A stretch of DNA of 64,000 bases, taken from positions 2,890,501 to 2,954,500 of the forward strand of contig NZ_AZUR01000001.1 of assembly GCF_000527175.1 (NCBI RefSeq), read 5' to 3'. Every line of letters starts with the position of its first letter. Position 1 is the first letter of the stretch. A program made the position numbers and the translations under genes. Origin of the DNA: Pseudogulbenkiania sp. MAI-1 (GTDB lineage Bacteria; Pseudomonadota; Gammaproteobacteria; Burkholderiales; Chromobacteriaceae). The notes under the pieces were generated by a model. It worked only from the letters and a program-made list of their open reading frames with translations. It was not told the DNA's origin and did not search any database. Shown here piece by piece: positions 1 through 7,553 of this stretch.

Positions 1-378
1 CGGATGTGCCGCCAGCGGGTGTTCGCCGCCAAGCCGTCCCAACCCGTCGAGCGGTTCGCCCAAGCCGTTGACGATGCGCCCAAGCCAGGACGGGCCGATG
101 AACAAACCGGCGGCATCCGGCGCCGACTGCACACGGGCACCGGTGGCGAGCCCCACCGGTTTCTTGAACGGCATCAGGTAGGACACCTCGCGCTTGAAGC
201 CGACCACCTGCGCCTGCAGCCACTCGCCGGCGGCGGTTTCGATCAGGCAGCGCTGACCGGTTTCGAGCGGGCAGCCGACGCTCTCCAGCAGCAAGCCGGA
301 CGCGCCGACCAGGCGGCCGGTGACGGTGGCCACCGGCACGTCGTCGAATTCGAGACTCCCCAGCGCATGGTGCAACAT
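1..378 (-). CDS. fliI: Flagellar export ATPase FliI, N-terminal part (cut by window edge)
   Basis: Only the first 126 codons of a protein that is normally about 440-470 residues lie in the window; the Walker A region is beyond the left edge. The visible part begins MLHHALGSLEFDDVP and reads as the N-terminal beta-barrel of FliI (VTGRLVGASGLLLESVG, then GRIVNGLGEPLDGLG). In the family this ATPase powers unloading of export substrates at the cytoplasmic face of the flagellar type III secretion apparatus. The ATG at 376-378 is 2 bases beyond the fliH stop codon, so the gene is the next member of the fliEFGHI operon. Identity is fairly firm from the barrel sequence and gene order. Confidence 0.85.
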   Translation of the reverse strand, partial: MLHHALGSLEFDDVPVATVTGRLVGASGLLLESVGCPLETGQRCLIETAAGEWLQAQVVGFKREVSYLMPFKKPVGLATGARVQSAPDAAGLFIGPSWLGRIVNGLGEPLDGLGRLGGEHPLAAHP

Positions 379-380
379 GA

Positions 381-1184
381 TCAGGCCTCTTCGGCCACAG
401 CCGTATCACCGGCAGGTTTGCGGCTACGGCTGCGCGGCTTGGCCGCCGCCTTGCCGGCAGCGGCTTTCTGCGGCGGGGCGTCATCCTCTGCCTGCCCCGC
501 GCCTGCCGCACGCGGAGCCGCACCGAGTTGCTCGCGCACTTTGTCGAGGCAGGCTTCCAGCCGCTGCTGGCAGCCGGCGTCGGCTTCGCTCTCGGTGGTG
601 CGCACGCGGCACTCGCCCGGCGCCAGCTTGGCATCCGGCACCAGGCGCCAGCGCGCGGCGCGCTCCGGCGCCAGTTCGCGGATGCGCTCGCACTCCTCGG
701 CGTTGAGCAACACCTCGACCTCGCCCGTCACCGGTGGCAGGGCGGCCAGCGTTTCCTCGACCAGGTCGAGAATCTGCGCCGGCTTCAGCGTCAGCTCGCA
801 GCGGATCACCTGGCGCGCCACCTTGGCCACCAGCTCGATCACGTCCTCGCGCAATGCGGCCTGGTAGTCCTGGCAGGTACGGCGCATCGCCTCGGCCGCC
901 GCGGTGAGCGGTGCGGCTAGGCCGTCGAACTGCGCCAGCACCTCGCGCCGCGCCGCCTCGAAACCCTGCTGGCGGCCTTCGGCCAAGCCCTGGGCATGTC
1001 CGGCCTCGTGCCCGGCTGCTTCGCCGGCGGCCAGACCTTCACGGTAGCCGGTATCCATGCCCTGGCGGAAACCGTCGGCGACCGAGGCCTGCAATTGCGC
1101 GGCTTCAGCGGCCGGCTGGCCGGTGGACAGCGACGTAGGTGCCTGCACCAGTGGCGGAAAACGGAACGGGCGCCAGCTCTTCAC
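381..1184 (-). CDS. fliH: Flagellar assembly protein FliH
   Basis: A 267-residue regulator of the FliI ATPase that links it to the export gate. The N-terminal third carries the glycine-repeat helix typical of FliH (spaced G residues in GMDTGYREGLAAGEAAG and GHAQGLAEGRQQGF). The middle and C-terminal part has the conserved FliH/YscL core (LVAKVARQVIRCEL, ILDLVEETLAALP, VEVLLNAEEC). The last ~35 residues are a basic Ala/Lys/Arg tail not typical of the family. The GTG start at 1182-1184 overlaps the fliG stop codon (GTGA), which indicates translational coupling. A longer open frame extends upstream but only as an out-of-frame shadow of fliG. Confidence 0.88.
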   Translation of the reverse strand: MKSWRPFRFPPLVQAPTSLSTGQPAAEAAQLQASVADGFRQGMDTGYREGLAAGEAAGHEAGHAQGLAEGRQQGFEAARREVLAQFDGLAAPLTAAAEAMRRTCQDYQAALREDVIELVAKVARQVIRCELTLKPAQILDLVEETLAALPPVTGEVEVLLNAEECERIRELAPERAARWRLVPDAKLAPGECRVRTTESEADAGCQQRLEACLDKVREQLGAAPRAAGAGQAEDDAPPQKAAAGKAAAKPRSRSRKPAGDTAVAEEA

Positions 1185-2221
1185 TCGACCACTTCCTCGG
1201 GGAATAGCTGCAGATCGATCTCGCCGGCATCGGCCAGCGCCTTGACCTGCGCCATGATCTCGCGCCGCACCTCTTCGACGCGGCTCAGCGGCACCGGGCC
1301 GGAGCGGCGCATCATGTCCTCGAAGCTCTGCGCCTGGCGGCGCGGCATGGTCTGGACGACGGCATCGCGCACCGCCGGCTCGGCACCCTTGAGCGCGATC
1401 GCCCACTGCTCCAGCGCCACGTCCTCGGCGATGCGCATCAGCACGGTCTCGGTCTGGCGCGACAGCACGAAGAAGTCGTACATGCGCGCCTCGATCTCGC
1501 CGACGATGTCTGGATCGTGCGCGCGCAACAGCTCGATCATGCGGGCACGGTCGCCCGGCAGACGGTTGATGATGTCGGCAGTCTGCTGCATGCCCTCCAC
1601 CGCCGTGCTCTGCGTATGCAGGCTTTCCAGGCAGCGGTTGACCAGCTCCTCCAGCTCGATCAAGAGGTCGCGGTCGACATCCTTGAGCCGGGCGATGTTG
1701 ACCAGCACGCGGTCGCGGTTTTCTTCCGGCAGCGCCTCCACCACCTGGCCTGCCAGCGCCGGCGGCAGGAAGGCGAGGAACACCGCCTGCATGCGCACGT
1801 GCTCGCCGCCTATGCGATCCGCCAGCCACTGCGGCGACACCCACTGCAGACGCGCCATCTTGGGACGGATGGCGTCGCCGTAGATGTTGTCGAGCACGCT
1901 GTTGGCGATGTCGCTTCCCAGCGCCAGGTCGAGCGAACGCTTGAGGAAGGCGCGACTGGCGCCATGCACGCCGCTCTGCTCGCGGTATTCGTCGAAGAAC
2001 TTCTGGATCGCGCCCTTGACCGAGTCGACCTTGATGCCGCTCAGGCCTGACATTTCCTGGGTGACGGCCAGGAGTTCCTCGCGCGACAGACAACGCAGCA
2101 CGCCAGCCGCCGGCTCCTCGCCCATGCACAACAGCAGGATGGCGGCCTGCTGCAACGGTGTCATCGCGGCAGGATCGGCCGGCAGATTGGCGGCCATGCC
2201 CGGTTTACTGTTTTCTTCCAT
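1181..2221 (-). CDS. fliG: Flagellar motor switch protein FliG
   Basis: A 346-residue C-ring protein that sits on the MS ring and receives torque from the stator. All three family domains are seen: an N-terminal part (AAILLLCMGEEPAAGVLRCLS), a middle domain (WLADRIGGEHVRMQAVFLAFLPP) and the torque domain (EQWAIALKGAEPAVRDAVVQTM then FEDMMRRSGPVPLSRVEE). The middle-domain signature usually written EHPQ reads EHVR here, as in a divergent paralogue. The start overlaps the end of fliF by 17 bases. Length and domain order fit the family well. Confidence 0.93.
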   Translation of the reverse strand: MEENSKPGMAANLPADPAAMTPLQQAAILLLCMGEEPAAGVLRCLSREELLAVTQEMSGLSGIKVDSVKGAIQKFFDEYREQSGVHGASRAFLKRSLDLALGSDIANSVLDNIYGDAIRPKMARLQWVSPQWLADRIGGEHVRMQAVFLAFLPPALAGQVVEALPEENRDRVLVNIARLKDVDRDLLIELEELVNRCLESLHTQSTAVEGMQQTADIINRLPGDRARMIELLRAHDPDIVGEIEARMYDFFVLSRQTETVLMRIAEDVALEQWAIALKGAEPAVRDAVVQTMPRRQAQSFEDMMRRSGPVPLSRVEEVRREIMAQVKALADAGEIDLQLFPEEVVE

Positions 2222-3908
2222 CTTTCTGCACCCACTGTTTCACCACCTCGGCCACACGCTCGGGCTCCTTGGCAGCCAGACCCTTGAGATGGTCGACCAG
2301 CACATCCACCGACGAACCCGCCGGCGGCAAATCGTAGTTCTCCAGCAACGGCACCACCGGGCTCGCACCGCTCGGGCGGCCCTCGGGCAGCGCCAGCGGC
2401 CGGTCCTGCGCCGCCGCCTGGGACTGCGGCTGCTCGTCGGGCTCCAGCAGCACCGGTTCCGGCTGCCCTGCCGCCGCCACCGGCACCAGCGCCCCGGCAG
2501 TCTGCGGCCGGCTCGCCCACTGGCGCAGGATCTTCAACAGGGGACGGGCGATCAGCAGATAGCCCAGCAGCAACGCCAAGCCGTAAGCCAGCCAGCTCGC
2601 ACCGTCGAGCACCGTGTCGCGCTGCTGCCACCACGGCTCCGGCACCACCTGGCCGGGGAAATTCATCGCCGTCACCGCCAGCGCGTCGCCACGCTCGGCC
2701 TTGATGCCCAAACCGTTTCTCAGCACCTTGTCGACGTTGGCGAGCTGCTCCGGCTGCCAGCCGCCCTTGGCCGGGGCAGCAGCCTGGTTCAGCACCACCG
2801 CCACCGACAGACGCGCCAACCCGCCGCGCGCATGCTTGATCTGCATGATGCTGCGGTCGTAGGCGTACTGGCGCGTCACGGCGTTCTTACTGTTGCCGCC
2901 GACGCTCTCCTGAGCCGGCGCCGAGGAATCGGTATTGATCGGGCGGTTGCTGAGCGAACCCGGCACGCCGAGCGCCAGCTTGTCGCTCGACTTCTCCTCG
3001 CGCGATGCCTCATTGGTGATCTTGGGCGCCTCGCCGTACTTCTCGCGCGTTTCCTCGACGCGGTCGTTGTCCACCTCGGCGGTGACGCTGACCTTGAAGT
3101 TGTCGGCACCCACCACCGGCGTCAGCAGTGCGCGCACGTTCTCCAGCGCCTCCTCGCGGTAGCGCCGGGCGGCATCGCTCTCGTTCAGCGGCTGGCCATT
3201 GCCGGCCTCCGCCAAATCCACGCGCGACGACAGCAGATTGCCGGCCTGATCCACCAGCGTCACCTTGGCCGGGCTCAGCGTCGACACGCTGCCCGCCACC
3301 AGGTTGACGACGGCGGCGATCTGCTCGTTCGAGAGTTGCCGCCCCGGCTTCAGCGTCACCACCACCGAGGCCGAACCCTTGTCTTCGGCCGCGCTGACGA
3401 AGGACGAGGAGCGCGGCAGCGACAAATGCACACGCGCCGCCTGCACCGGATCGAGCGCCAGGATGCTCTGGACGAGCTCGCCCTCCAGGCCGCGGCGGAA
3501 ACGCACGTCCTGAACGAACTGGCTCACGCCGAGCGGGTCATTCTTGTCCAACAGCTCCAGCCCGGCCGGAAGCTGCGCCACCACGCCCTTGGCGGCCAGC
3601 GCCATGCGCACGCGGCCCAGATCGGCGTCCGGCACCAGCACCTGGCCGGTCTGGGGATGGAGTCGGTAGGGAATCTTCTCGGCGTCGAGCACCGCCATCA
3701 TGTCGGCGGCGACCACCTTCTCCTGAGCGCCGAACACCGGCTTGTAGCTGGCATCGTCGCGCCACAGCCAGAAGGTCACCGCCAGCGTCAGGCCGATGGC
3801 CAGCGCCAGCATCGGCAACAGGTAGCGGATGGCGGAGGCAGGCATGGCGGGGGGACGGACGGCAAGGCCGCGCCACGAGGCCAGGCCGGATCGAAGTTGA
3901 GCTAACAC
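2205..3908 (-). CDS. fliF: Flagellar MS-ring protein FliF
   Basis: A 567-residue inner-membrane protein that forms the MS ring, the base on which the rotor and export gate assemble. A first membrane helix lies near residues 27-48 (YLLPMLALAIGLTLAVTFWLW) and a second near 430-455 (SWLAYGLALLLGYLLIARPLL). Between them are the YscJ-like ring-building motifs (VVAADMMAVLDAEKIPYRL, LGVSQFVQDVRFRRGLEGEL, ARVHLSLPRSSSFV). The C-terminal cytoplasmic segment that binds FliG is present (VDVLVDHLKGLAAKEPERVAEVVKQWV). The gene follows fliE after a 16-base gap and overlaps fliG. Confidence 0.95.
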   Translation of the reverse strand: MLAQLRSGLASWRGLAVRPPAMPASAIRYLLPMLALAIGLTLAVTFWLWRDDASYKPVFGAQEKVVAADMMAVLDAEKIPYRLHPQTGQVLVPDADLGRVRMALAAKGVVAQLPAGLELLDKNDPLGVSQFVQDVRFRRGLEGELVQSILALDPVQAARVHLSLPRSSSFVSAAEDKGSASVVVTLKPGRQLSNEQIAAVVNLVAGSVSTLSPAKVTLVDQAGNLLSSRVDLAEAGNGQPLNESDAARRYREEALENVRALLTPVVGADNFKVSVTAEVDNDRVEETREKYGEAPKITNEASREEKSSDKLALGVPGSLSNRPINTDSSAPAQESVGGNSKNAVTRQYAYDRSIMQIKHARGGLARLSVAVVLNQAAAPAKGGWQPEQLANVDKVLRNGLGIKAERGDALAVTAMNFPGQVVPEPWWQQRDTVLDGASWLAYGLALLLGYLLIARPLLKILRQWASRPQTAGALVPVAAAGQPEPVLLEPDEQPQSQAAAQDRPLALPEGRPSGASPVVPLLENYDLPPAGSSVDVLVDHLKGLAAKEPERVAEVVKQWVQKDGRKQ

Positions 3909-3924
3909 GTCGGACCTGCGCTAT

Positions 3925-4263
3925 TCAGATGGGCATCTTGATCAGGTCGTCGACGGCAGCGACCACCTTGTTACGAACCTGCATCAGCATCGAGAACGAC
4001 AGGCTGGCCTCCTGGCTCATCATCATCGCCCCGACCAGGTCGTCGCTTTTGCCGCTGTCCACCTCGGCCATCTTGTCGCTGGCGGCGCGGTTCCGGTCAT
4101 CCACCTCGCGCACCGCGCTCATCATCGCCTGCGAGAAGCTCGACGGCGCCGCCGCGTCCTGGACGGCCGGCTCGGCGGCAACGGCCACCTTGGCCAGCCC
4201 GGACATGTCGCGGAGCAGTTGGGTCTGGTCGGCGTTGATCATCACGCCCAGAGATGTCGTCAT
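3925..4263 (-). CDS. fliE: Flagellar hook-basal body protein FliE
   Basis: A 112-residue rod protein that joins the MS ring to the proximal rod. The C-terminal family core is clear (SFSQAMMSAVREVDDRNRAASDKM, LVGAMMMSQEASLSFSMLMQVRNKVVAAVDDLIKMPI). The start was placed at the ATG at 4261-4263 (MTTSLGVMINADQ) because an AAGGAA ribosome site lies just upstream; an in-frame ATG 14 codons earlier has no such site. First gene of the leftward operon, so its promoter should lie in the 248-base region shared with fliM. Confidence 0.9.
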   Translation of the reverse strand: MTTSLGVMINADQTQLLRDMSGLAKVAVAAEPAVQDAAAPSSFSQAMMSAVREVDDRNRAASDKMAEVDSGKSDDLVGAMMMSQEASLSFSMLMQVRNKVVAAVDDLIKMPI

Positions 4264-4385
4264 GCGGGATTCCTTGCTGTTCGGCGCCGGGGACAAGGCC
4301 GGCACAGTGGGCGCGCAGCCTCCATCTCCTGCCTATCCTTGGCAAATTCCCACGCAGTTTAAACTTTCGCTTACTGATAAGCGGC

Positions 4386-4397
4386 GTGAATTTTCAC
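4386..4397. promoter_or_regulatory. Putative operator GTGAATTTTCAC, copy 1
   Basis: A 12-base near-perfect palindrome (GTGAA-TT-TTCAC). It lies about 115 bases before the fliM start and about 123 before the fliE start. An identical copy begins 22 bases further on, two helical turns away, and a one-mismatch copy stands upstream of flagellin. The binding protein is unknown. Confidence 0.6.
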
Positions 4398-4407
4398 AAC
4401 TGCTTGT

Positions 4408-4419
4408 GTGAATTTTCAC
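4408..4419. promoter_or_regulatory. Putative operator GTGAATTTTCAC, copy 2
   Basis: Identical to the copy at 4386-4397, and extended by GT on the left. The 22-base centre-to-centre spacing would put two bound dimers on the same face of the DNA. Confidence 0.6.
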
Positions 4420-4511
4420 CCCGCAGCCCACCGGGCATTCAGTAACATTCGCGATCATTCGTCCCGCGGCGGTTCGCTCCGCCGCCGGCTCGCAACCCGA
4501 ACAAACCCGCC

Positions 4512-5378
4512 ATGCCCAAGTCCAGAATCCTTCCTCCCGCCGACGGAGCCCGCTTGACCGCGCTGGACCCGACCACGCTGGGGCGCCCCTTCCACCTGCT
4601 GCCGGCATTCCTGCGGCTGGTCGAACAGGAACTGGCCGATTTCGTCGCGCACGAGCTCAACGCCCGCTACCGCGCCCAGTTCCAGTTCAAGACACTGAAG
4701 GCAGGAAAGCCCGGCCACGACACCAGCCAGCGCACCTGGCACCGGGTGGATGGCGCCTGCATCGGCATCAGCGTGGCCCGTCCCCTGCTGCTGCGCATCC
4801 TCGACTACCGCTACGGCGGCCGCGACACCCCCTCGCCGTCCGCCCAGCCGCACCGCGAAACCGAAACCGAACGGCGCTTGGCGCGCATGCTGGGCGAGCG
4901 GCTGGCGGCACGCCTGGTACAAGCGGTGTGGCGCCTGGCGAAGAACGACACACCGATGCTCAAGTCGGCGCCGGCGGTAGAAACCCTGCCCTTCCCCCCC
5001 GGCGAACAGCCGGCCTGGGAAATGGTGCTTATGCTGGGCGAAGCCGGCAGCGGCGGCGTGAGCGAGATCGGCCTCGCGCTCGACGCGGCCGTGTTCGCCC
5101 AGGTACTGCGCCAGCTCGCCCGCCACGACGGCGCACAGACCCAGGGCAAGCCCCTGGCCCGGCCGTTTGCCGAACAACTCACGATCACACTAAACGCCCG
5201 GGTCATGGAAAAGCACCTGAGCCTGGGGGAAATCTTCGACCTCAAGGTCGGCAGCGTGCTGCCGGTCAGCCTGCAGCAGCAGGCCGACGTCTACATCGGC
5301 CGCACCCGCGTGTTTACCGCCGCGGTGGCCGAAAACCACGGCAAGCTGTGCCTGACCTCGTTTGACGATGCGGAGTAA
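4512..5378 (+). CDS. fliM: FliM-like flagellar motor switch protein without CheY-binding N-terminus
   Basis: A 288-residue C-ring component. The middle domain is recognisable (FHLLPAFLRLVEQELADFVAHELNARY, ISVARPLLLRILDYRYGG), and the last ~75 residues form a SpoA domain (LNARVMEKHLSLGEIFDLKVGSVLPVSLQQQADVYIGRTRVFTA). Typical FliM is about 320-335 residues and begins with a short helix (LSQDEIDALL-like) that binds phosphorylated CheY; this protein starts directly with MPKSRILPPADGARLTALDP and has no such segment. This fits a lateral-type switch or one not controlled by CheY. First gene of the fliMNPQR-flhBA operon. No upstream ATG in frame offers a longer N-terminus. Confidence 0.85.
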   Translation: MPKSRILPPADGARLTALDPTTLGRPFHLLPAFLRLVEQELADFVAHELNARYRAQFQFKTLKAGKPGHDTSQRTWHRVDGACIGISVARPLLLRILDYRYGGRDTPSPSAQPHRETETERRLARMLGERLAARLVQAVWRLAKNDTPMLKSAPAVETLPFPPGEQPAWEMVLMLGEAGSGGVSEIGLALDAAVFAQVLRQLARHDGAQTQGKPLARPFAEQLTITLNARVMEKHLSLGEIFDLKVGSVLPVSLQQQADVYIGRTRVFTAAVAENHGKLCLTSFDDAE

Positions 5379-5381
5379 TCC

Positions 5382-5738
5382 ATGGAAATGAACGACGATT
5401 TCGACCTCGACGGCGTGCTGAAGGACATCGATGCCGCCCCCGCCTCCCCTGCCGCCGAAACGGTGCCGGCGCGCCCTGCCCGCGACATGAGCCAGTTCCT
5501 GCGCAAGATTCCGGTCACGCTGACGCTGGAAGTCGGCAGCGCCGACATCTCGCTCGCCGACCTCGTCAACATCGACCAGGGCTCGGTACTGGAACTCGAC
5601 AAGCTGGCCGGCGAACCGCTCGACATCAAGGTGAACGGTTCGGTGATCGGCCGCGCCGAAGTGGTGGTGGCAGGCGAGAACTACGGTCTCCGCGTGGTGG
5701 AACTCGACGACCTCGACCTCGACGCGCTGACTCCATGA
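5382..5738 (+). CDS. fliN: Flagellar motor switch protein FliN
   Basis: A 118-residue protein made of a variable acidic N-terminus (MEMNDDFDLDGVLKDID) and a C-terminal SpoA domain (IPVTLTLEVGSADISLADLVNIDQGSVLELDKLAGEPLDIKVNGSVIGRAEVVV), the signature of FliN. With FliM it builds the lower C ring and docks the FliH/FliI export complex. It starts 3 bases after the fliM stop and overlaps fliP by 4 bases. The length is slightly below that of the E. coli protein (137). Confidence 0.93.
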   Translation: MEMNDDFDLDGVLKDIDAAPASPAAETVPARPARDMSQFLRKIPVTLTLEVGSADISLADLVNIDQGSVLELDKLAGEPLDIKVNGSVIGRAEVVVAGENYGLRVVELDDLDLDALTP

Positions 5739-6490
5739 GACTGTCCTGGTCCGCCCTGCCGCTGGCGCTGAGTACCGCCCTGCTGCTGACCGTGCAGGAC
5801 GCCACCGCCGCCGACTCGCTCAAGCTGCTCTCGGCCAACGCCGGCGGCACGCCGGTGGACTTCACCGTCAAGACGCAGATCCTCATCGTCATGACCCTGC
5901 TCGGGCTATTGCCCGTGCTGGTGCTGATGATGACCAGCTTCACCCGCTTCGTGATCGTGCTATCGCTGCTCAGGCAGGCGCTGGGCCTGCAACAGGGCCT
6001 GCCCAACCGCCTCGTGACCGGCGTGGCGCTGATCCTGACGCTGCTGGTGATGCGCCCGGTCGGCCTGGAAGTGTGGAACAAGGCCATGCTGCCGTTCGAC
6101 CAGGACAAGATCACCATGCAACAGGCGCTCGACGTGGCGCAGCAGCCCATCTCGCGCTTCATGCTGGCGCAGACCAACAAGAACGCCCTGGCGCAGATCG
6201 CCAAGCTCTCCGGCGAAGACAAGATCGCCCGGCCGCAGGATCACAGCTTCGCCGTCAAGCTCGCCGCCTTCGTGCTGTCCGAACTGAAAACCGCCTTCCA
6301 GATCGGCTGCATGCTGTTCATCCCCTTCCTGGTGATCGACCTGGTGGTCTCCAGCGTGCTGATGGCGATGGGCATGATGATGCTCTCGCCGCTGGTCATC
6401 TCGCTGCCGCTCAAGCTGTTGATGTTCGTGCTGGTGGACGGCTGGTCGCTCACCGTCAACACCCTCGTCACCTCGATCCAGGCCTACTGA
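5735..6490 (+). CDS. fliP: Flagellar export gate protein FliP
   Basis: A 251-residue integral membrane protein of the flagellar type III export gate. It has an N-terminal signal peptide ending near AADS, then the conserved FliP segments (ILIVMTLLGLLPVLVLMMTSFTRFVIVLSLLRQALGLQQ, and near the end ELKTAFQIGCMLFIPFLVIDLVVSSVLMAMGMMML). The start ATGA overlaps the fliN stop. fliO, which often sits between fliN and fliP and helps FliP assemble, is absent here. Confidence 0.96.
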   Translation: MRLSWSALPLALSTALLLTVQDATAADSLKLLSANAGGTPVDFTVKTQILIVMTLLGLLPVLVLMMTSFTRFVIVLSLLRQALGLQQGLPNRLVTGVALILTLLVMRPVGLEVWNKAMLPFDQDKITMQQALDVAQQPISRFMLAQTNKNALAQIAKLSGEDKIARPQDHSFAVKLAAFVLSELKTAFQIGCMLFIPFLVIDLVVSSVLMAMGMMMLSPLVISLPLKLLMFVLVDGWSLTVNTLVTSIQAY

Positions 6491-6491
6491 C

Positions 6492-6764
6492 ATGCTGACC
6501 CCCGACATCGCCGTCGACCTCGTCAACGACAGCCTCTACGTGGTGGTGACCCTGGTGGTGCTGCTGGTGCTGCCGGGCCTGATCGTCGGCGTGATCGTCA
6601 GCCTGATCCAGGCCGCCACCCAGATCAACGAGCAGACCCTCTCCTTCCTGCCGCGCCTCCTCATCACGCTGGCCACCATCGCGCTCGCCGGCCACTGGAT
6701 GACCGGCCTGCTGATGGACTTCTGCATCGACATGTTCCACCGCGCCGCCACGCTGGTGGGCTGA
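6492..6764 (+). CDS. fliQ: Flagellar export gate protein FliQ
   Basis: A 90-residue, two-helix membrane protein of the export gate. The helices are VVVTLVVLLVLPGLIVGVIVSLIQA and LITLATIALAGHWMTGLLMDF, separated by the conserved loop ATQINEQTLSFLPRL. It begins one base after the fliP stop and is followed after 9 bases by fliR. Length and motif are exactly those of the family. Confidence 0.95.
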   Translation: MLTPDIAVDLVNDSLYVVVTLVVLLVLPGLIVGVIVSLIQAATQINEQTLSFLPRLLITLATIALAGHWMTGLLMDFCIDMFHRAATLVG

Positions 6765-6773
6765 GCCGCCGCC

Positions 6774-7553
6774 ATGACCGGGCTGTTCGCCGACCTCCTC
6801 CAGCTACTGCCGACGCTGTGGTGGCCATTCTGCCGCTTCATCGCCGCATTGACCGTGGCCCCGCTGCTGGGCGAAGCGATGACCCCGGCACGCGTGCGCA
6901 TCGGCGCCGCACTGGCGCTGGCCGTGGCCGCGCTGCCGGCACTGCGCGGCACACCGGCGATAGACCCGTTCTCGCTCTACGGCATCGCCGTCGCCTTCGA
7001 GCAGGCCATTATCGGCCTGGTGTTCGGCCTCGCCTTCCAGTTGGTGATGGCGGTGCTGTCGCTGCTGGGCTTTTTGGTATCCTCGCAGATGGGCCTGTCG
7101 ATGGCAGTGATGAACGACCCCGGCAGCGGCAACTCCTCCGACGTCGTCTCCACCCTGCTCTACCTCTTGGGCGCCCTGGTGTTCTTCGCGCTGGACGGCC
7201 ACCTGGTGCTGATCCAGGTGGTGTACGCCAGCTTCCAATCCTGGCCGATCGGCGACGGCATCGACGCGCTGTCACTCAAGACGCTGGCCCTGAGCCTGGG
7301 CTGGGTGCTGGCGGCGGCCATCCTGCTCGCCCTGCCGGCGGTGTTCGCCACCTTCGTGGTGCAGATCGGCTTCGGCCTGATCAACCGCGTGGCTCCGGCG
7401 CTCAACCTGTTCTCGCTGGGCTTCCCGGTGGTGACACTGTTCGGGCTCGGCACACTGGGGCTGATCGTGCGTTTCGTCCCGGAACACTACCTGCGCCTCT
7501 CCGGGCAGGTGCTGACCATGCTCGACACCCTGCTGGGGCACGCCCATGGCTGA
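6774..7553 (+). CDS. fliR: Flagellar export gate protein FliR
   Basis: A 259-residue polytopic membrane protein, the third component of the FliPQR gate. Recognisable segments include FEQAIIGLVFGLAFQLVMAVLSLLGFLVSSQMGLSM (family signature around residues 75-110), the NDPGSGNSS loop, and the C-terminal helices FVVQIGFGLINRVAPALNLFSLGFPV. It overlaps flhB by 8 bases. Confidence 0.94.
   Translation: MTGLFADLLQLLPTLWWPFCRFIAALTVAPLLGEAMTPARVRIGAALALAVAALPALRGTPAIDPFSLYGIAVAFEQAIIGLVFGLAFQLVMAVLSLLGFLVSSQMGLSMAVMNDPGSGNSSDVVSTLLYLLGALVFFALDGHLVLIQVVYASFQSWPIGDGIDALSLKTLALSLGWVLAAAILLALPAVFATFVVQIGFGLINRVAPALNLFSLGFPVVTLFGLGTLGLIVRFVPEHYLRLSGQVLTMLDTLLGHAHG

Larger units (their letters stand above)
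4264..4511. promoter_or_regulatory. Divergent control region between fliE and fliM operons
   Basis: The 248 bases between the two divergent flagellar operons hold no gene. They contain two copies of the 12-mer GTGAATTTTCAC (listed separately) and a short palindrome AGTTTAAACT near 4357-4366. I could not find a convincing sigma-28 (TAAA / GCCGATAA) or sigma-54 (GG / GC) promoter in either direction by eye. fliM has no clear Shine-Dalgarno sequence in its upstream bases. Confidence 0.7.

Noticed and set aside
381..2129. Single 582-codon minus-strand frame reading as a long FliH
   Set aside because: The first ~315 codons are an out-of-frame reading of fliG. FliH similarity begins only at the GTG at 1184, which overlaps the fliG stop.
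4264..4511. CRP-type site (TGTGA-N6-TCACA) between fliE and fliM
   Set aside because: The half-sites are separated by 4 bases, not 6, and the conserved unit across all three copies is GTGAWTTTTCAC. It is kept as an unidentified operator.
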